In this document: one piece after another, positions 53,701 through 57,351 of the stretch
Numbering within the stretch: position 1 is the first letter of the stretch
Layout: each line of letters begins with the position of its first letter
Assembly: GCA_029204225.1 (NCBI GenBank)
Contig: CM055109.1
Span: forward strand, 373,500-437,499
DNA: 64,000 nucleotides
Direction of reading: 5' to 3'
From: Diphasiastrum complanatum
Taxonomy: Eukaryota > Streptophyta > Lycopodiopsida > Lycopodiales > Lycopodiaceae
Position numbers and translations under genes: made by a program
Notes under the pieces: generated by a model
Told to the model about the DNA's origin: nothing
What the model saw: the letters and a program-made list of their open reading frames with translations, nothing else
The model's database searches: none

Positions 53701-56700
53701 AAGCAGTATGGTTGAGAAACTTACTTTCAGATGTTAGTCTGAAACAATATGCTCCGACAACTTTATTTTGTGAGAATCAAAATGCTATTTCTTTATCAGC
53801 CAACCCTAGATTTCATTCTAGGAGTAAGCACATTGATATCAAGTGTCACTATGTCAGAAGCAAAGTTCTCGACAAAGAGGTAAACTTGCAGTACTGAGAA
53901 TGCAAGATTATGACAACGGATATTTTCACTAAAGCATTAAGCTTGGATGCACACAAAAAGTTTTGTGCAGAACTAAGTTTGAAGGTCACTTACATTCTTC
54001 GACTTATTGAACCTACTCATTTCATCTCCCTCTTTCCAACAGGAATGGTATTGGTAAAACCTTTACATTCTCATTCTAGAAAAGTGTTATGTCAGTTGCA
54101 TATGGACCTAGGAACCATGAACTCACTTCACTCAAATTTAACTAGGCACCGTGCAAGACCTAGTCCAAAATGTTTTCATAATGGCTTATTAAAATTCCAT
54201 ACCTCAAATAAAGTATTTGATGCTTCAATAACAAACAATTTCTTGAAACCAATGATAGTTCTCAAGAAATTGTCATATCAAGCTTGCAGATGCACAAATA
54301 TATAAAATCTAGACAACGATTCGTTCATCGGAACTCCGGTCTTGGAGTAGTCTTGGGCGTCGGCTGAACCAAAGAAGCCCATAAATCAGTGTAAAGAGTA
54401 AAAGTTATTGATGGTGGCAAAGGATGTACAGAAAAAAAATCTGCTGAAAGGTATTTGTATCTAGTAATCAAATGCTCCTAGTCACAACAATAGATACCCA
54501 TTTTGGACCTCTCAGTTTGGAACATTATATCTTGTAAATATGGAACTCGAGTGAGTGTGAAAAAAAAAAGTTGAATTTTTTTTTTCTGTGTAAAAAATTT
54601 TTTACCCTAAAAACATTTTGACATCATATTTTTGCAATGCCAACTTCTTTAAGGGAACTTGGGGACCTGAAAACTTATGTTTAAAATTTATACCATTTTC
54701 TATGTTTAAAATTTATACCATTTACGAACATTGGATCTAAAGTGAATGAGATTGAAAGTAAATATTGAATGCCAAAACAATAGCTTTTGACAACACTGAC
54801 CATAAAAGCAACCTCAACATAAAGTTGAGCCAAGTCAAAAGTTCAAACACTTTTTTTCAAAAAATATACCATACCACTATCCAAATAGCATCTGATGTAA
54901 ATGAGATTGAAAGTGAGAATTGAATGCTGATAAATAATACTAACTTTTCACAAGCCATACCACAAGCAACCTCAACATAAAGTTGATCCAAGTCGAGAGT
55001 TCTAACATCTCTTTTCTAGGAACATACCATATTGTCTTAGTTCAACCACTATCGTGACTATCCCTATAAAATTTGAAGTAAATGAGATTGAAAGGGAACA
55101 TTCAATGCCGATAACTAACAATAGCTTTTGACAAGCCATACCATATAAGCAACCTCAACATAAAGTTCAGCCAAGTCAAGAGTTCTAGAGTTTCTTTTCT
55201 ATGAATATACCGTACCATCTTGGTTCAACAATTATCCAAATAGAATTAAAGCTACTTGTAAGTAACCAAAAGTAGCATATGTACGAATCATGGAAGTATT
55301 CTTTTATGTATAAATGGATTTTTTATCTCTAAATAGTCTATCTAAGGCAGCCCAATGTCATTGCCTATTTTTTCTTTGGTTTAGGGTCTAACTAATAAAT
55401 AAAAGTTAGAGTCTTTTTTAAGTGCATTTCAACTAAATTTGTTTTACGTCATGGCCTGCTGTTTAAATGCATCAACACATCACGTTATGGACAAATTTTG
55501 ACAGTTCTTATCAGAGGATTAAACAGGAGGAGCAGAAAATTTCTTATGATTATCTAATCATAGCTTGTGTTGCTTTACGATATCATAACTCACAAAGCAA
55601 GAAACTGAATCCCTCACTGTCATGAATAACAATCCTAAGGACATATTGCAAAAGGAAGATTATCCATGTGAGAGAGTGGGGAACTTACATCAATGATAGC
55701 GCTTGCCACTTCAGTCAAAACTGGTGATATATCCAGGAGATTGGAGCTGGCTTTGTCAAAGTCACAAAAATCTATATTGACAACGTAGTATTTACTCCCT
55801 TGTAAGTTATTCAGACAAATTGAGTTTGGATAGATGGTCTCCTTGTTTGAGAGGTCCCGGCACATCAGAGCATAGTTTCCCATTTCAGAACAAAACGCAT
55901 TCCGTTCCGAAATGTGGCCCAAACAATAAAAATAAAATTCATAACTATTTAACAAAGAAAATTTTCTAGCATTATAATAATTGGTTCCTAGCATTATTTC
56001 ATCCATTTAAGATGGCCATTATGAATGAGAATGCATTTAGTGCTCCAATTGACTCTGATGCTTCATGTTATTTACTCCTATTTCAAGCTTCAATGACATT
56101 TGAAGAATGACAAATGCTGACTTAGTGTTCAAGGTTAAGTACTTAGCGTTAGGTTTTGAAGGTGGAAACATCCATATTGAGTATCGGCCATGCCAACATT
56201 GCCATCTTTGAATTGGAGGTTGCAAAGCTGTAAGGACCAATGTCATTTGAGTAGCCAATGTTTTCCGATTCACTGATTTTGATTCACAATTCTAATTCAG
56301 ATGTTGAAATCAGTCAATTTCAATTTACAATTCCTATCCGCATTGGTATTGGCCAATTCAAATTGAACAAACAAAAATTGACTTTGTAATCAATTTTCTT
56401 CCCAAAAATCCAATTCATTTCTGATAAAACCTTCAATGGATCAATGCACAAATCTATTCTAAATCTGATCTATTTAGTTCCTAATTCTGTGAAAAGTTTT
56501 TGAATTGTTTGCAGTTTTAATAGCTAGTAAATATTGAGCAGTGAGCACTGAGTAACAACTAATTTTGGATTAAAAGGCCACATTCCGACCCAGTACGTTT
56601 TGGAACATACAGTACATTCCGACTGTAAAGGGTCGGAACAGGTTTCTAAGCATCAGAGACACAAAGTAGAAAATGTGTTCCAGAACCTTTTCATCCACAA

Positions 56701-56912
56701 ACGAGGGAAAGAAAGCTAGATACAGGATATATGCAGATAAATCAAATGGCAATAGGATACAGTAGCAGCTTTGTTTCTTCGGCGATAATGGGCTCTGCTG
56801 ATGGATATGCCTCCAAATCTTCCAATGGATCCCGACAAAGGTCTGTCTCTGAAAATGTGCGCCCATAGTCTTGAGCTTCCTTTTCCAGACTGCTGATGCT
56901 CGAGACCGACAT
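5700..56912 (-). CDS. GPAT9: Glycerol-3-phosphate acyltransferase 9, whole gene span (11 coding exons, 10 introns)
   Basis: ER membrane sn-1 acyltransferase, the plant counterpart of animal GPAT3/4. It acylates glycerol-3-phosphate with acyl-CoA to lysophosphatidate, the first step of membrane glycerolipid and triacylglycerol synthesis. Joining 11 minus-strand segments gives 1113 nt (370 codons plus stop); Arabidopsis GPAT9 is about 376 residues. Motif I is H180-D185 (NHTSMID), motif II FNR 222-224, motif III FPEGTC 252-257, motif [10 protein letters not shown] 277-284. Hydrophobic segments lie at about 84-110, 111-127 and 145-160. The start was chosen because an in-frame TGA lies three codons upstream of the ATG and the following residues match the family's N-terminal pattern. 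All introns are GT-AG and phases agree throughout. Oddities: W-to-S before FNR, a C-terminus about 14 residues shorter than Arabidopsis, and introns up to 15 kb packed with transposons. Family comparison is from memory. Confidence 0.92.
5932..6051 (-). CDS. GPAT9: GPAT9 coding exon 10
   Basis: 120 nt completing Lys297 and encoding 298-336 plus two bases. It contains [17 protein letters not shown] and [10 protein letters not shown]. Acceptor TTTCAG, donor GAG/GTATAA. Intron 9 (2.4 kb) holds the hAT element at 6268-7051. Confidence 0.97.
6268..7051. mobile_element. Non-autonomous hAT element in GPAT9 intron 9
   Basis: 784 bp with perfect 10-bp terminal inverted repeats (CATAGATGCA / TGCATCTATG) and 8-bp target duplications differing at one base (GTCTGAAC 6260-6267, CTCTGAAC 7052-7059). 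Both ends are packed with GCGATTC repeats in both directions, and there is no transposase. The interior has a 42-bp tandem duplication (6471, 6513) and a G/C-run hairpin (6541-6620). Confidence 0.88.
6541..6620. repeat. C-run/G-run hairpin block
   Basis: Alternating CCCCCC and GGGGGG blocks (for example ACCGGGGGGCTACCGCCCCC, repeated after 40 bp) can pair with each other and give four or more G-runs on either strand. The small proline-rich frames here come from this composition. From 7060 to 8461 and 8548 to 8850 I see only unremarkable intron sequence. Confidence 0.6.
8462..8547 (-). CDS. GPAT9: GPAT9 coding exon 9 (motif IV)
   Basis: 86 nt, residues 269-296 plus two bases. It reads [20 protein letters not shown] followed by VDAFWNSR, nearly identical to the family. 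Acceptor ATGCAG, donor AA/GTGAGT. It is separated from exon 8 by 11 kb of nested copia DNA. Confidence 0.97.
8850..9004 (+). repeat. Truncated gypsy-type LTR 3' end
   Basis: It ends GATTCTAACA directly before a primer binding site, in the same arrangement as the LTR at 2104-2521 (TAACA, two T, PBS, then ACC), but the LTR sequence itself differs. The left limit is uncertain. The GC-rich leader to about 9560 has a poly-T/poly-A core like that after 2536, and no gag. Confidence 0.55.
9007..9019 (+). other. Primer binding site (initiator Met tRNA)
   Basis: TGGTATCAGAGCC, two bases after the LTR end. Confidence 0.8.
9580..10081 (+). repeat. 5' LTR of copia B (left limit uncertain)
   Basis: It ends CTTCACA before a one-mismatch primer binding site (TAGTATCAAAGC, 10082-10093). 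It contains a (CT)n microsatellite at 9894-9943. A leader follows to 10632 and is then interrupted by copia A; the gag resumes at 16848. I could not find the second LTR, so the start is approximate. Confidence 0.5.
10824..12479 (-). CDS. Copia A reverse transcriptase-RNase H (551 codons)
   Basis: Order: [64 protein letters not shown], catalytic ALYVDDFFI, then RNase H with [38 protein letters not shown] and the terminal [13 protein letters not shown]. The domains look complete and uninterrupted. Upstream, the link to integrase is broken by the fragment at 12475-12740, so a single Gag-Pol cannot be made. The stop is about 35 bp from the 3' LTR, leaving almost no 3' untranslated space. Confidence 0.9.
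   Translation of the reverse strand: MPTYFPGSSNQGELRRSTREKILPERYEANYALLSSIIQSKEPSTYGEAKDDDIWIKAMGEEMESIAKHSTWDLVEPPVGKKAIGCKWVYRTKYHADGSIAKHKARLVIKGYTQNKGIDYEETFAPVCKWNTLRLLIALASHFGWPLHQMDVKSAFLNGELEEEVFMDQPEGFVTKGQENKVCRLKKALYGLKQAPHAWYSRIDAYFRSKGMVRTHSDPNLYVLCFDGMVALIALYVDDFFITGNNQEMIDIIKKDLMEQFEMTDLSLMHYCLGVEVWQKGHEVGLTQVKYVKELLHRFRLQDCKPVNTPIEPGKKLSKLDESQSFDATLYRQLVGSLIYLITTRPDICYVVGIVSQFMAAPTETHWKAAKHILRYVIGTSDYGLIYRKHDGLPELCGYVDADWRGDYDDRRSTTGYIFQFCGNCFSWSSKKQSTIALSTTEAEYKAMCSAAQEAIWLRQILEEIGMKKKNPTTLHSDSQSGIQLAKNPVFYARTKHIEIQYHFIREKLLSREIHVVHCSTEEQLADIFTKPLTGEKFDKFRSELSVFKVC
12475..12740 (-). pseudogene. Foreign copia RT fragment inside copia A
   Basis: The minus strand reads [19 protein letters not shown], stop, [20 protein letters not shown] and [18 protein letters not shown]. 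This is the N-terminal RT of a different copia lineage. The same RT region of copia A itself is present intact just downstream, so this piece is additional and was acquired by recombination or template switching. Confidence 0.8.
12804..15224 (-). CDS. Copia A gag-protease-integrase polyprotein (806 codons)
   Basis: Order: UBN2-type gag ([20 protein letters not shown] near residue 20), zinc knuckle [14 protein letters not shown] near 245, aspartic protease [13 protein letters not shown] near 305, GAG-pre-integrase [14 protein letters not shown], integrase core with D (RTDLCGPM), D ([10 protein letters not shown]) and E ([10 protein letters not shown]). The frame is uninterrupted to a stop at 12804, where the RT should follow. 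The host context is GPAT9 intron 8, with transcription sense the same as the gene. The start is the first Met of the frame and leads directly into the gag domain. Confidence 0.9.
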   Translation of the reverse strand: MANMGESILSESSKLDGISNYAVWKFKMKNILMEKDVWEVVTGDERRPPNEADIKVFDKKLRKALTFINLSMKDHIITHICDAVTPRQAWDVLKEQFETSNPSRIMFLKSKLNSARMEQGEHIQTYMTRIKTMRDELHSIGERIRDVELVHNALCGIAEPYQMFVSGIASRERLPTFDELTGILMQEEQRREMVKARCQNTDDQALATHQKQGKGKGKKKTKQQFAKSQEDEGSSSKTKKKGKCFHCGKKGHWKSECRKFLAEQGKGKPKQAGNLVDEGETEDSSIFISALSSNQDDQAWYIDSGATRHMTGNKNWFSSLKALDNGTSVSQANGEVCMIKGIGTVSIQLPDGKSRMIREVLYVPGLKKNLLSVGVITDQKLKVEFAHDRCFVKDANQKFKVIANGVREPNTKLYRLNATIKGQHGLVSSIPSQTELWHKRLGHLNLGSLSLMRKLEMVTGLPTIEDHLKSMCESCIYGKQHREKFNKGGVARAKNILDLIRTDLCGPMRTMSLGKAFYFMTFIDDMSRKTWIYFLKKKSDAFDNFKNFKNLVENQTGKKIKVLRSDSGGEYKSNDFNDLCDQCGIKRQFTQAHTPALNGVAERKNRTIVESARSMLAEMKLPKDFWSEACSTAVYLQNRSPTIAIPKITPEEAFTKKKPKVNHLRIFGCKAFVHIPKEERRKLDVKAIKCIFLGYDDRVKGYRCFDLVKNKIHISRDVIFDESKMYEDEDAEKIDTSSRKNGIVRISPDDDPFIDLPSDEHEDTSQDTTTQPQETGWRGRDKPFGARRIEIAGDKRKEKDVPWDTF
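16848..17240 (+). pseudogene. Copia B gag (UBN2-type), interrupted
   Basis: Plus strand: [20 protein letters not shown], then an in-frame TAA after RPLAQQD, then [20 protein letters not shown] and [19 protein letters not shown]. This is the DUF4219/UBN2 gag pattern of plant copia elements. It continues the element whose LTR and PBS are at 9580-10093; copia A sits between leader and gag. Confidence 0.8.
17238..17889 (+). CDS. Unrecognised coding-like stretch downstream of copia B gag
   Basis: Two overlapping plus frames (17238-17504 and 17416-17889) follow the gag. The second, 157 codons, contains [34 protein letters not shown] and an acidic, Lys-rich end. I recognise no retrotransposon domain (no zinc knuckle, protease, integrase or RT) and no known host family. 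It may be an acquired host fragment or noncoding filler of a large non-autonomous element. Confidence 0.3.
18505..18620 (+). pseudogene. Ty3/gypsy reverse-transcriptase crumb
   Basis: Plus strand reads [20 protein letters not shown], the gypsy RT motif normally [20 protein letters not shown], then breaks down. No flanking domains remain. The rest of 17890-19503 shows nothing I can identify. Confidence 0.7.
19504..19600 (-). CDS. GPAT9: GPAT9 coding exon 8 (motif III)
   Basis: 97 nt completing Arg236 and encoding 237-268, with [16 protein letters not shown] and MFKK at the end. Acceptor CAACAG, donor AAG/GTGAGT. Intron 7 is 262 bp. Confidence 0.97.
19863..19950 (-). CDS. GPAT9: GPAT9 coding exon 7 (motif II)
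   Basis: 88 nt completing Gly207 and encoding 208-235 plus two bases. It reads [20 protein letters not shown]; the family usually has VGCIWFNRSEAKDRE, so the Trp before FNR is Ser here while the substrate-contacting Arg is kept. Acceptor TTCAG, donor GTGAAT. It lies 13.5 kb from exon 6. Confidence 0.94.
20363..20410 (+). repeat. hAT-type terminal repeat of the GTTCCG family (orphan end)
   Basis: CTTAGAAACCCGTCCCGG followed by GGAATGTACTGGGTC matches the inverted ends at 23490-23533, 56582-56650 and 57352-57430. I could not pair it confidently, since candidate 8-bp flanks do not match. 19951-20362 is otherwise plain intron. Confidence 0.5.
20745..21601. mobile_element. Non-autonomous hAT element in GPAT9 intron 6
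   Basis: 857 bp flanked by perfect 8-bp duplications CCTGGATG (20737-20744 and 21602-21609). The ends CAGGGTTGCAG and (reverse) CATAGTTGCAG match at 9 of 11. Subterminal repeats are built on CGATTCG/CACGATTC. A (GA)n tract at 21208-21290 explains the Arg-Glu frames. No transposase. Confidence 0.85.
22576..23011. mobile_element. Small non-autonomous hAT-like element
   Basis: 436 bp; flanks ACTTCAAA (22568-22575) and GCTTCAAA (23012-23019) match at 7 of 8. Ends TATGTTGCACGTGATC and (reverse) GATTTGCAGCGGATC are similar. Subterminal repeats are of the GATCTGG/GATCCAGATCG type. Confidence 0.6.
23168..24410. repeat. Cluster of GTTCCG-type hAT ends
   Basis: CATAGTTGCCTGTTCCAGAA at 23168 is the inverted counterpart of the sequence ending at 24410 (rc TAGTTGCCCGTTCCAGAA). 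A second end type (CGGAACGGGTTTCTAAG) lies inside at 23517-23533. Target duplications were not found, so element limits are unresolved and may be nested or rearranged. Confidence 0.5.
24178..24356 (+). repeat. Two-copy 90-bp tandem duplication
   Basis: The block containing GAGCTAGAATCGCTGTCTG and CTATATATCTTGATTGCG is repeated at a 90-bp offset with few changes. It lies within the hAT-end cluster. Confidence 0.75.
24822..25013 (-). CDS. Unrecognised short ORF
   Basis: 63 codons with protein-like composition ([35 protein letters not shown]). The WFNR resembles acyltransferase motif II, but the context does not fit and the true motif II exon is at 19863-19950. It may be a gene fragment or chance. 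Confidence 0.2.
   Translation of the reverse strand: MTAINFAKSDEEPVSKLWFNRGQSMKGIRAYANSVLNIFKENHFLARLRRYCGAKKANGAWWL
25021..25070. repeat. Perfect 20-bp inverted repeat with 10-bp loop
   Basis: TGAGCTCGTTTAGATTAAAC, ten bases, then its exact reverse complement. There is no mismatch in 20 pairs in otherwise decaying intron sequence, so it is either recent or constrained. Confidence 0.95.
25464..25483 (+). repeat. Homopolymer (C)20
   Basis: Twenty consecutive C residues. Such runs are uncommon in plant DNA and prone to assembly error. Confidence 0.9.
25934..26120 (+). repeat. 112-bp tandem repeat, left array
   Basis: Copies begin at 25934 and 26046 (CCTACACAGTACTCTGTCC, then CGGATGAACTTCAACAACTT); the second is cut off near 26120. 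The same unit recurs at 28328. Confidence 0.85.
26328..26552 (+). repeat. 225-bp direct repeat, left copy
   Basis: Matches 28663-28889 in the same orientation with moderate divergence (shared GACGACACCTGAAA, CCCGAATCGAGCCAGGCT). The pair brackets the large inverted repeat. It has no LTR-like TG/CA ends that I can confirm. Confidence 0.8.
26880..28280. repeat. Large imperfect inverted repeat of captured gene-like sequence
   Basis: The left arm (26880-27520, plus) and right arm (28280-27640, minus) are alignable along their length, with a loop of about 120 bp. Both arms keep parallel coding-like text: [13 protein letters not shown] on the left and [14 protein letters not shown] on the right; [18 protein letters not shown] and [18 protein letters not shown]; then TCSRILP and TYSRILP. 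I do not recognise the protein. The arrangement suggests a host fragment captured and duplicated head to head inside the transposon. Confidence 0.75.
28328..28663 (+). repeat. 112-bp tandem repeat, right array (three copies)
   Basis: Copies start at 28328, 28440 and 28552 with few differences and are the same unit as at 25934. The array leads directly into the right 225-bp direct repeat. Confidence 0.9.
28663..28889 (+). repeat. 225-bp direct repeat, right copy
   Basis: Counterpart of 26328-26552. Confidence 0.8.
29640..32335 (-). pseudogene. hAT transposase with BED zinc finger, decayed
   Basis: Minus strand from ATG 32335: BED finger [20 protein letters not shown]; a one-base shift near 32085 into a Pro/Ala/Ser/Thr-rich linker; DUF659 region ([40 protein letters not shown]) to a donor at about 31258 (CAG/GTACAA). 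The next exon (about 31133-30909) has VVTDNASN followed by a stop and then [17 protein letters not shown]. The next (to about 30440) has [15 protein letters not shown]. The dimerisation end near 30050-30430 is frameshifted, and an acidic tail lies at 29640-29970. The in-frame stop and shifts make it non-functional as read. The domain order is typical of plant hAT transposases. Confidence 0.85.
32428..32480 (-). promoter_or_regulatory. Telobox cluster upstream of the hAT start codon
   Basis: Four or more imperfect CCCTAAA/AAACCCT units about 95-145 bp upstream of the transposase ATG. Teloboxes are common in plant promoters and 5' leaders. Alternatively this is interstitial telomeric repeat. 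Flanking (CT)n, (AC)n and (CT)n tracts occur at 32338-32395 and 32505-32763. Confidence 0.55.
32696..32763 (+). repeat. (CT)n microsatellite
   Basis: About 68 bp of uninterrupted CT. It produces the Arg-Glu/Ser-Leu frames seen here. Confidence 0.95.
33403..33499 (-). CDS. GPAT9: GPAT9 coding exon 6 (acyltransferase motif I)
   Basis: 97 nt, residues 175-206 plus one base. It holds the catalytic HX4D motif in [15 protein letters not shown] and ends in MQKHPGWV. Acceptor TTGCAG, donor GTGAGT. Intron 5 is 118 bp, so exons 4-6 form a compact cluster. Confidence 0.97.
33618..33713 (-). CDS. GPAT9: GPAT9 coding exon 5
   Basis: 96 nt, residues 143-174, phase 0 at both ends. It contains [18 protein letters not shown], a signature stretch of the family just before the acyltransferase domain. 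The donor is CAG/GTCCTT, a weaker consensus. Intron 4 is 207 bp. Confidence 0.95.
33921..34017 (-). CDS. GPAT9: GPAT9 coding exon 4
   Basis: 97 nt completing Arg110 and encoding 111-142, including the membrane stretch [20 protein letters not shown] and the basic end LRRKLE. Acceptor GTGCAG, donor GAG/GTGAAT. Confidence 0.95.
35074..35085 (+). other. Primer binding site of a truncated copia element
   Basis: TGGTATCAAAGC directly after an LTR end (GATCACAACA, 35073). The LTR's left limit lies somewhere in 34500-35000 and could not be set. About 300 bp of leader follow before the copia D LTR. The stretch 34018-34500 shows nothing identifiable. Confidence 0.65.
35424..35549 (-). repeat. Copia D 3' LTR remnant
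   Basis: Matches 48508-48638 (shared TTCAAAT, AAAGACA, GAAGCAT, CATGAATT, ATTCTATTTCAC, ACATTGT) in the same orientation. It is cut at 35549, where the copia C LTR begins. Confidence 0.75.
35944..39308 (-). pseudogene. Copia C gag-pol, decayed
   Basis: From the right: gag ([20 protein letters not shown] near 38950), zinc knuckle [14 protein letters not shown] near 38460, protease with DLGATSHF (normally DSGAT) near 38240, pre-integrase [14 protein letters not shown] near 37850, integrase end [20 protein letters not shown] near 37250, RT scraps ([15 protein letters not shown] near 36560, [15 protein letters not shown] near 36510), RNase [21 protein letters not shown] and the terminal [20 protein letters not shown] near 36080. 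Much of RT, including the YVDD region, is missing. Several frames and stops make it inactive. Confidence 0.85.
39309..39354 (-). other. Tandemly duplicated primer binding site and LTR terminus of copia C
   Basis: On the minus strand TGGTATCAGAGC occurs twice, at 39353-39342 and 39321-39309, each preceded by the same LTR end (GGGTAGATTCCATCA). The repeat offset is 32 bp. Confidence 0.85.
40003..40360 (+). repeat. 5' LTR of gypsy G
   Basis: TGTTACGAG...ATTACA. The first bases contain the perfect palindrome GTTACGAGCTCGTAAC. Differences from the 3' LTR are at 40126, 40215 and 40299, each a C of a CpG here and T, T or A in the other copy. Confidence 0.97.
40362..40374 (+). other. Primer binding site of gypsy G
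   Basis: TGGTATCAGAGCC one base after the LTR; complementary to initiator Met tRNA. Confidence 0.95.
41071..45849 (+). CDS. Gypsy G Gag-Pol polyprotein (1592 codons)
   Basis: A single frame with gag capsid region at about 130-300 ([20 protein letters not shown]), zinc knuckle [14 protein letters not shown] near 345, protease [10 protein letters not shown] near 433, RT with [10 protein letters not shown] (677), [14 protein letters not shown] (713), [12 protein letters not shown] and catalytic VFLDDIL (778-784), RNase [14 protein letters not shown] near 928, an acidic linker ([15 protein letters not shown]), integrase HHCC zinc finger (HPGIQK ... CQKCQ, 1178-1213), DDE core ([23 protein letters not shown]), and C-terminal chromodomain [19 protein letters not shown] (1555-1575). 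The stop TAA lies 12 bases before the 3' LTR. The 700-bp leader has no other gene. The protease carries DDGA where DSGA/DTGA is usual. Confidence 0.97.
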   Translation: MTTPQGPDQPPERGFDELETEALAYKKGKEPMEVEEQEQFAEELDELVTKEQFLQLVTEVDELKLALANFKSSVDDSFAELKNLFLSSAKGSLPSTSQLSPSPLPSVSGETLRSHPSVFKDLKPPTFNGEEKDRNADILQTFLSKWKNIHALKQTPDHLQAIEASLSLGPMAYKWWLNLQETGQTPRSWKAFEEAFLREFLPENELDRAWEAWERTVMDKSLIQYISQYREAILKIKNMDDYQKIRGFVRGLKDEYKVEVQRNSPTTLEQALRYAQIYDDSVGRKRARQQPLSEQLPQKDFQFKKKFLKRKKEDKFKGEAPQKRPSLIQPLKPDDFEKAKQERLCFVCMGKGHTVRQCPKGPFTKKDKKQVHLVQTVCFPSDSAASEIKVYHEDHEHYCQLTSAMLARPFSFGPHDLVRMHGKVGNQSVRVMVDDGATHNFINHTLVKKLKLPEVPSQHRYIVSLAKGEDKKIWETMVSKLNLGIQGYQDQINFQIMHLDRTDIVLGRDWLYSLGPSLHRNYQENTLSFQYKGREIQLHGEHDVPNSPMVCSSELCQLIGDEDHQVFLCDFQFIPEVSISSSIQQKISKLETLLSKFKDVFPEDLPHGLPPSREVDHVINLVPGTAPVSKPPYRVSRTEDEEITRQLTDYLGKGQIQTSSSPWASPVLLVKKKEGSMRLCVDYRALNKVTIKNKYPMPRATELFDQLDGAKFFSKIDLRSGYHQVRIKSEDVSKTAFRTRHGHYEFKVMPFGLTNAPATFMTLMNSVLRPYLGKFVVVFLDDILVYSKTRKEHLKHLRKVFRLLRKHKLYAKQSKCEFFVEEVAYLGHIISSDGIKMDPNKVKAILSWLRPQNILELQIFLGLAGYYRRFVKEYAQIAVPMTNLLKGKGKEFIWESAQQESFDALKTALATAPVLKVVDPNQPFVVETDASDFAVGAVLTQGGRPVAFESKKLEPAQTRYSAYEKELFSIVHALKTWRHYLYGANFEVLTDHESLRYLCNQPELRGRKARWAELMQEFDMSIRYRRGKFNTVADALSRMPMINELSFTQIRNELLESLRGKCQHDAFFSIIWNSVQNRQLQTPKPVPGAGASSSKNTAASVEDDDESEYTSSDDVEDSEPVLPKQTPVVEGQLTQGFKWKQYSIQDEYLLYRDRVCVPNSEDYRQQVLYECHDNPSAGHPGIQKTYELLLRQFFWPSMKKDVHQYVTSCQKCQVNKAERLKAGGLLHPLEIPAGKWESISMDFIVGLPKTQKGNDAIWVTVDRLTKMAHFIPTKTTVRAPELARLFVDGLFKLYGLPSGIVSDRDSKFTGNFWKAVFHHLHTKLNMSTTDHPQTDGQTERVNQVLEDMLRAYVSKRQTNWEEYLSILEFAYNSTKHSATGYSPFMLMYGFQPRSPTAVGFKQEKVEAARNFLEDLNQMIEHAKRSIRQSQDRARHYADPHRRDVQFSTGEKVYLRVPVDSKTLKSGVCAKLSPRYCGPFTISRRLGEVTYELELPHSSKVFPVFHVSQLRKALTRSDNLVGDSVLVLPLDPQQPPHEPEEILDSRETQTRHTLYREYLVKWNDQPVENATWERGSVLRNIFPDFVLEDQDGS
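45848..45860 (+). other. Polypurine tract of gypsy G
   Basis: AAGGGGGAGGGAG, immediately before the 3' LTR and overlapping the stop codon region. Confidence 0.93.
45861..46218 (+). repeat. 3' LTR of gypsy G
   Basis: 358 bp, three substitutions from the 5' LTR, followed by the CAGTC target duplication. Confidence 0.97.
46278..47480 (-). pseudogene. Copia D integrase-protease-gag remnant
   Basis: Minus strand, same lineage as copia A. Integrase piece (GKKINVLRS then [10 protein letters not shown]-like, 46280-46620), pre-integrase [13 protein letters not shown] near 46790, protease [10 protein letters not shown] near 47120 (Asp of DSGA changed to Asn) with [15 protein letters not shown] before it, then scattered gag/zinc-knuckle text to about 47480. 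RT and RNase H are missing: the element stops exactly at the copia C boundary. Confidence 0.8.
47626..47806 (+). mobile_element. SINE (tRNA-like head) inserted in copia D leader
   Basis: About 181 bp flanked by an 11-bp target duplication AATACACTATG (47615-47625 and 47807-47817) and ending in an A-rich tail (CCAAAAAAAAAAA). The head looks tRNA-derived: GCGGTGCTTGGGTAGAGTTG resembles an A box, and GGTTCCCAGCC could be a decayed B box. There is no coding capacity. Promoter-box assignment is inference; the duplication and tail are direct. Confidence 0.75.
48508..48640 (-). repeat. Copia D 5' LTR, recognised part
   Basis: Counterpart of 35424-35549. A degenerate primer-binding-like site (minus TTGGTACCAA, 48498-48507) lies on its internal side. 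The LTR probably continues to the right, but its outer end could not be set; 48640-49270 shows nothing else. Confidence 0.6.
49271..49389 (-). CDS. GPAT9: GPAT9 coding exon 3
   Basis: 119 nt, residues 71-109 plus two bases. It begins [18 protein letters not shown] and continues into the first hydrophobic segment ([19 protein letters not shown]). Acceptor CACAG, donor AG/GTAATT. It is isolated between a 6.3-kb and a 15.3-kb intron. Confidence 0.95.
51076..53990 (+). pseudogene. Copia E gag-pol, decayed
   Basis: Gag starts [20 protein letters not shown] and is broken by stops near 51294 and 51525. The zinc-knuckle relic [14 protein letters not shown] lacks the last Cys. Protease [13 protein letters not shown] near 51960 is conserved. 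Pre-integrase [15 protein letters not shown] near 52350 and integrase [20 protein letters not shown] lead up to 52648; a gypsy fragment intervenes; integrase resumes at 53045 ([24 protein letters not shown]). RT is almost wholly deleted (jump near 53270). RNase [21 protein letters not shown] and [19 protein letters not shown] end the coding part. Confidence 0.87.
52649..53044 (+). pseudogene. Gypsy RNase H fragment fused to an LTR-like segment, inside copia E integrase
   Basis: After a frameshift it reads [20 protein letters not shown] then [19 protein letters not shown], a gypsy RNase H. At about 52826 the text changes abruptly to TGTTAGAGTCCAGTTACGAC, an LTR-like start with GC-rich sequence to 53040. 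Integrase, chromodomain and polypurine tract are absent between them. Copia integrase text flanks it on both sides and would be continuous without it. Confidence 0.8.
54741..55245 (+). repeat. Three-copy imperfect tandem repeat (about 156-181 bp)
   Basis: AATGAGATTGAAAG recurs at 54744, 54899 and 55081, each time followed by AGCAACCTCAACATAAAGTT and CCAAGTC. Copies are diverged. No coding content; 54047-54740 shows nothing else. Confidence 0.85.
55689..55746 (-). CDS. GPAT9: GPAT9 coding exon 2
   Basis: 58 nt, residues 52-70. It reads [19 protein letters not shown], matching the family's DLLDISPTLTEAAGAIVD. Acceptor GCCAG, donor GTAAGT. Intron 1 (1,014 bp) holds the hAT element at 55871-56650. 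Confidence 0.93.
55871..56650. mobile_element. Non-autonomous hAT element in GPAT9 intron 1
   Basis: 780 bp flanked by a perfect 8-bp duplication CATCAGAG (55863-55870 and 56651-56658). Ends are CATAGTTTCC and (reverse) CTTAGAAACC, with GTTCCG/CGGAAC repeats just inside. No transposase. It ends about 110 bp inside the exon 1 donor. Confidence 0.93.
56761..56912 (-). CDS. GPAT9: GPAT9 coding exon 1
   Basis: 152 nt encoding residues 1-50 plus two bases. It starts [11 protein letters not shown] and continues with an acidic region ending in EETKLL, ahead of a GT donor (ACT/GTATCC). The region is weakly conserved in the family, so this exon is the least certain by sequence, but the phase fits exon 2 exactly (CT/C gives Leu). 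Confidence 0.78.
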
Positions 56913-57351
56913 GCCCACAATTCATGAATCAAATCAGTGCCAACTTGACAAAGTCATCTGAGATGCCTTACACACAAAAACTTTCAAACTAACATGTACA
57001 AAGCATACCTGTTCTCAAAAGTCTGATGCTTTGTACATTGCAAAATATGTAAAAAGCTAACAGTCATTATGCAGAAGACTAGCACAGTATCACAATAATG
57101 AATGAAACCAAATAAGTCAAGTGCACTACCAAGTAAACAGAACCATTTCCACTTTGAAAAGAGTAAATCCTGGGTCTATGTTAGCTCCATCAACAACAAA
57201 GTTCAATTTCAGCAGTTTTAGACAAGGAGAGTATTCATTATTCAATCAAATGAATTAGGCAGATTACCTTCAAATGCAGCCTCATTATGAAATGCAGTCA
57301 CAACTAGTAAAGGTGATACAGAAGTGAGCAAAGACATTTGTGTGTGTAGAC

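Larger units (their letters stand above)
49934..54041 (+). mobile_element. Copia E retrotransposon, deleted, in GPAT9 intron 2
   Basis: Target duplication GGAAT (49929-49933 and 54042-54046) fixes both ends. The 5' LTR is 49934-50869 (936 bp, TGTTGG...CCAACA) with primer binding site TGGTATCAAAGC at 50870-50881. At the 3' end only the last 50-60 bp of the LTR remain (about 53985-54041), so a deletion removed the polypurine tract and most of the 3' LTR. Antisense to the host gene. Confidence 0.92.
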
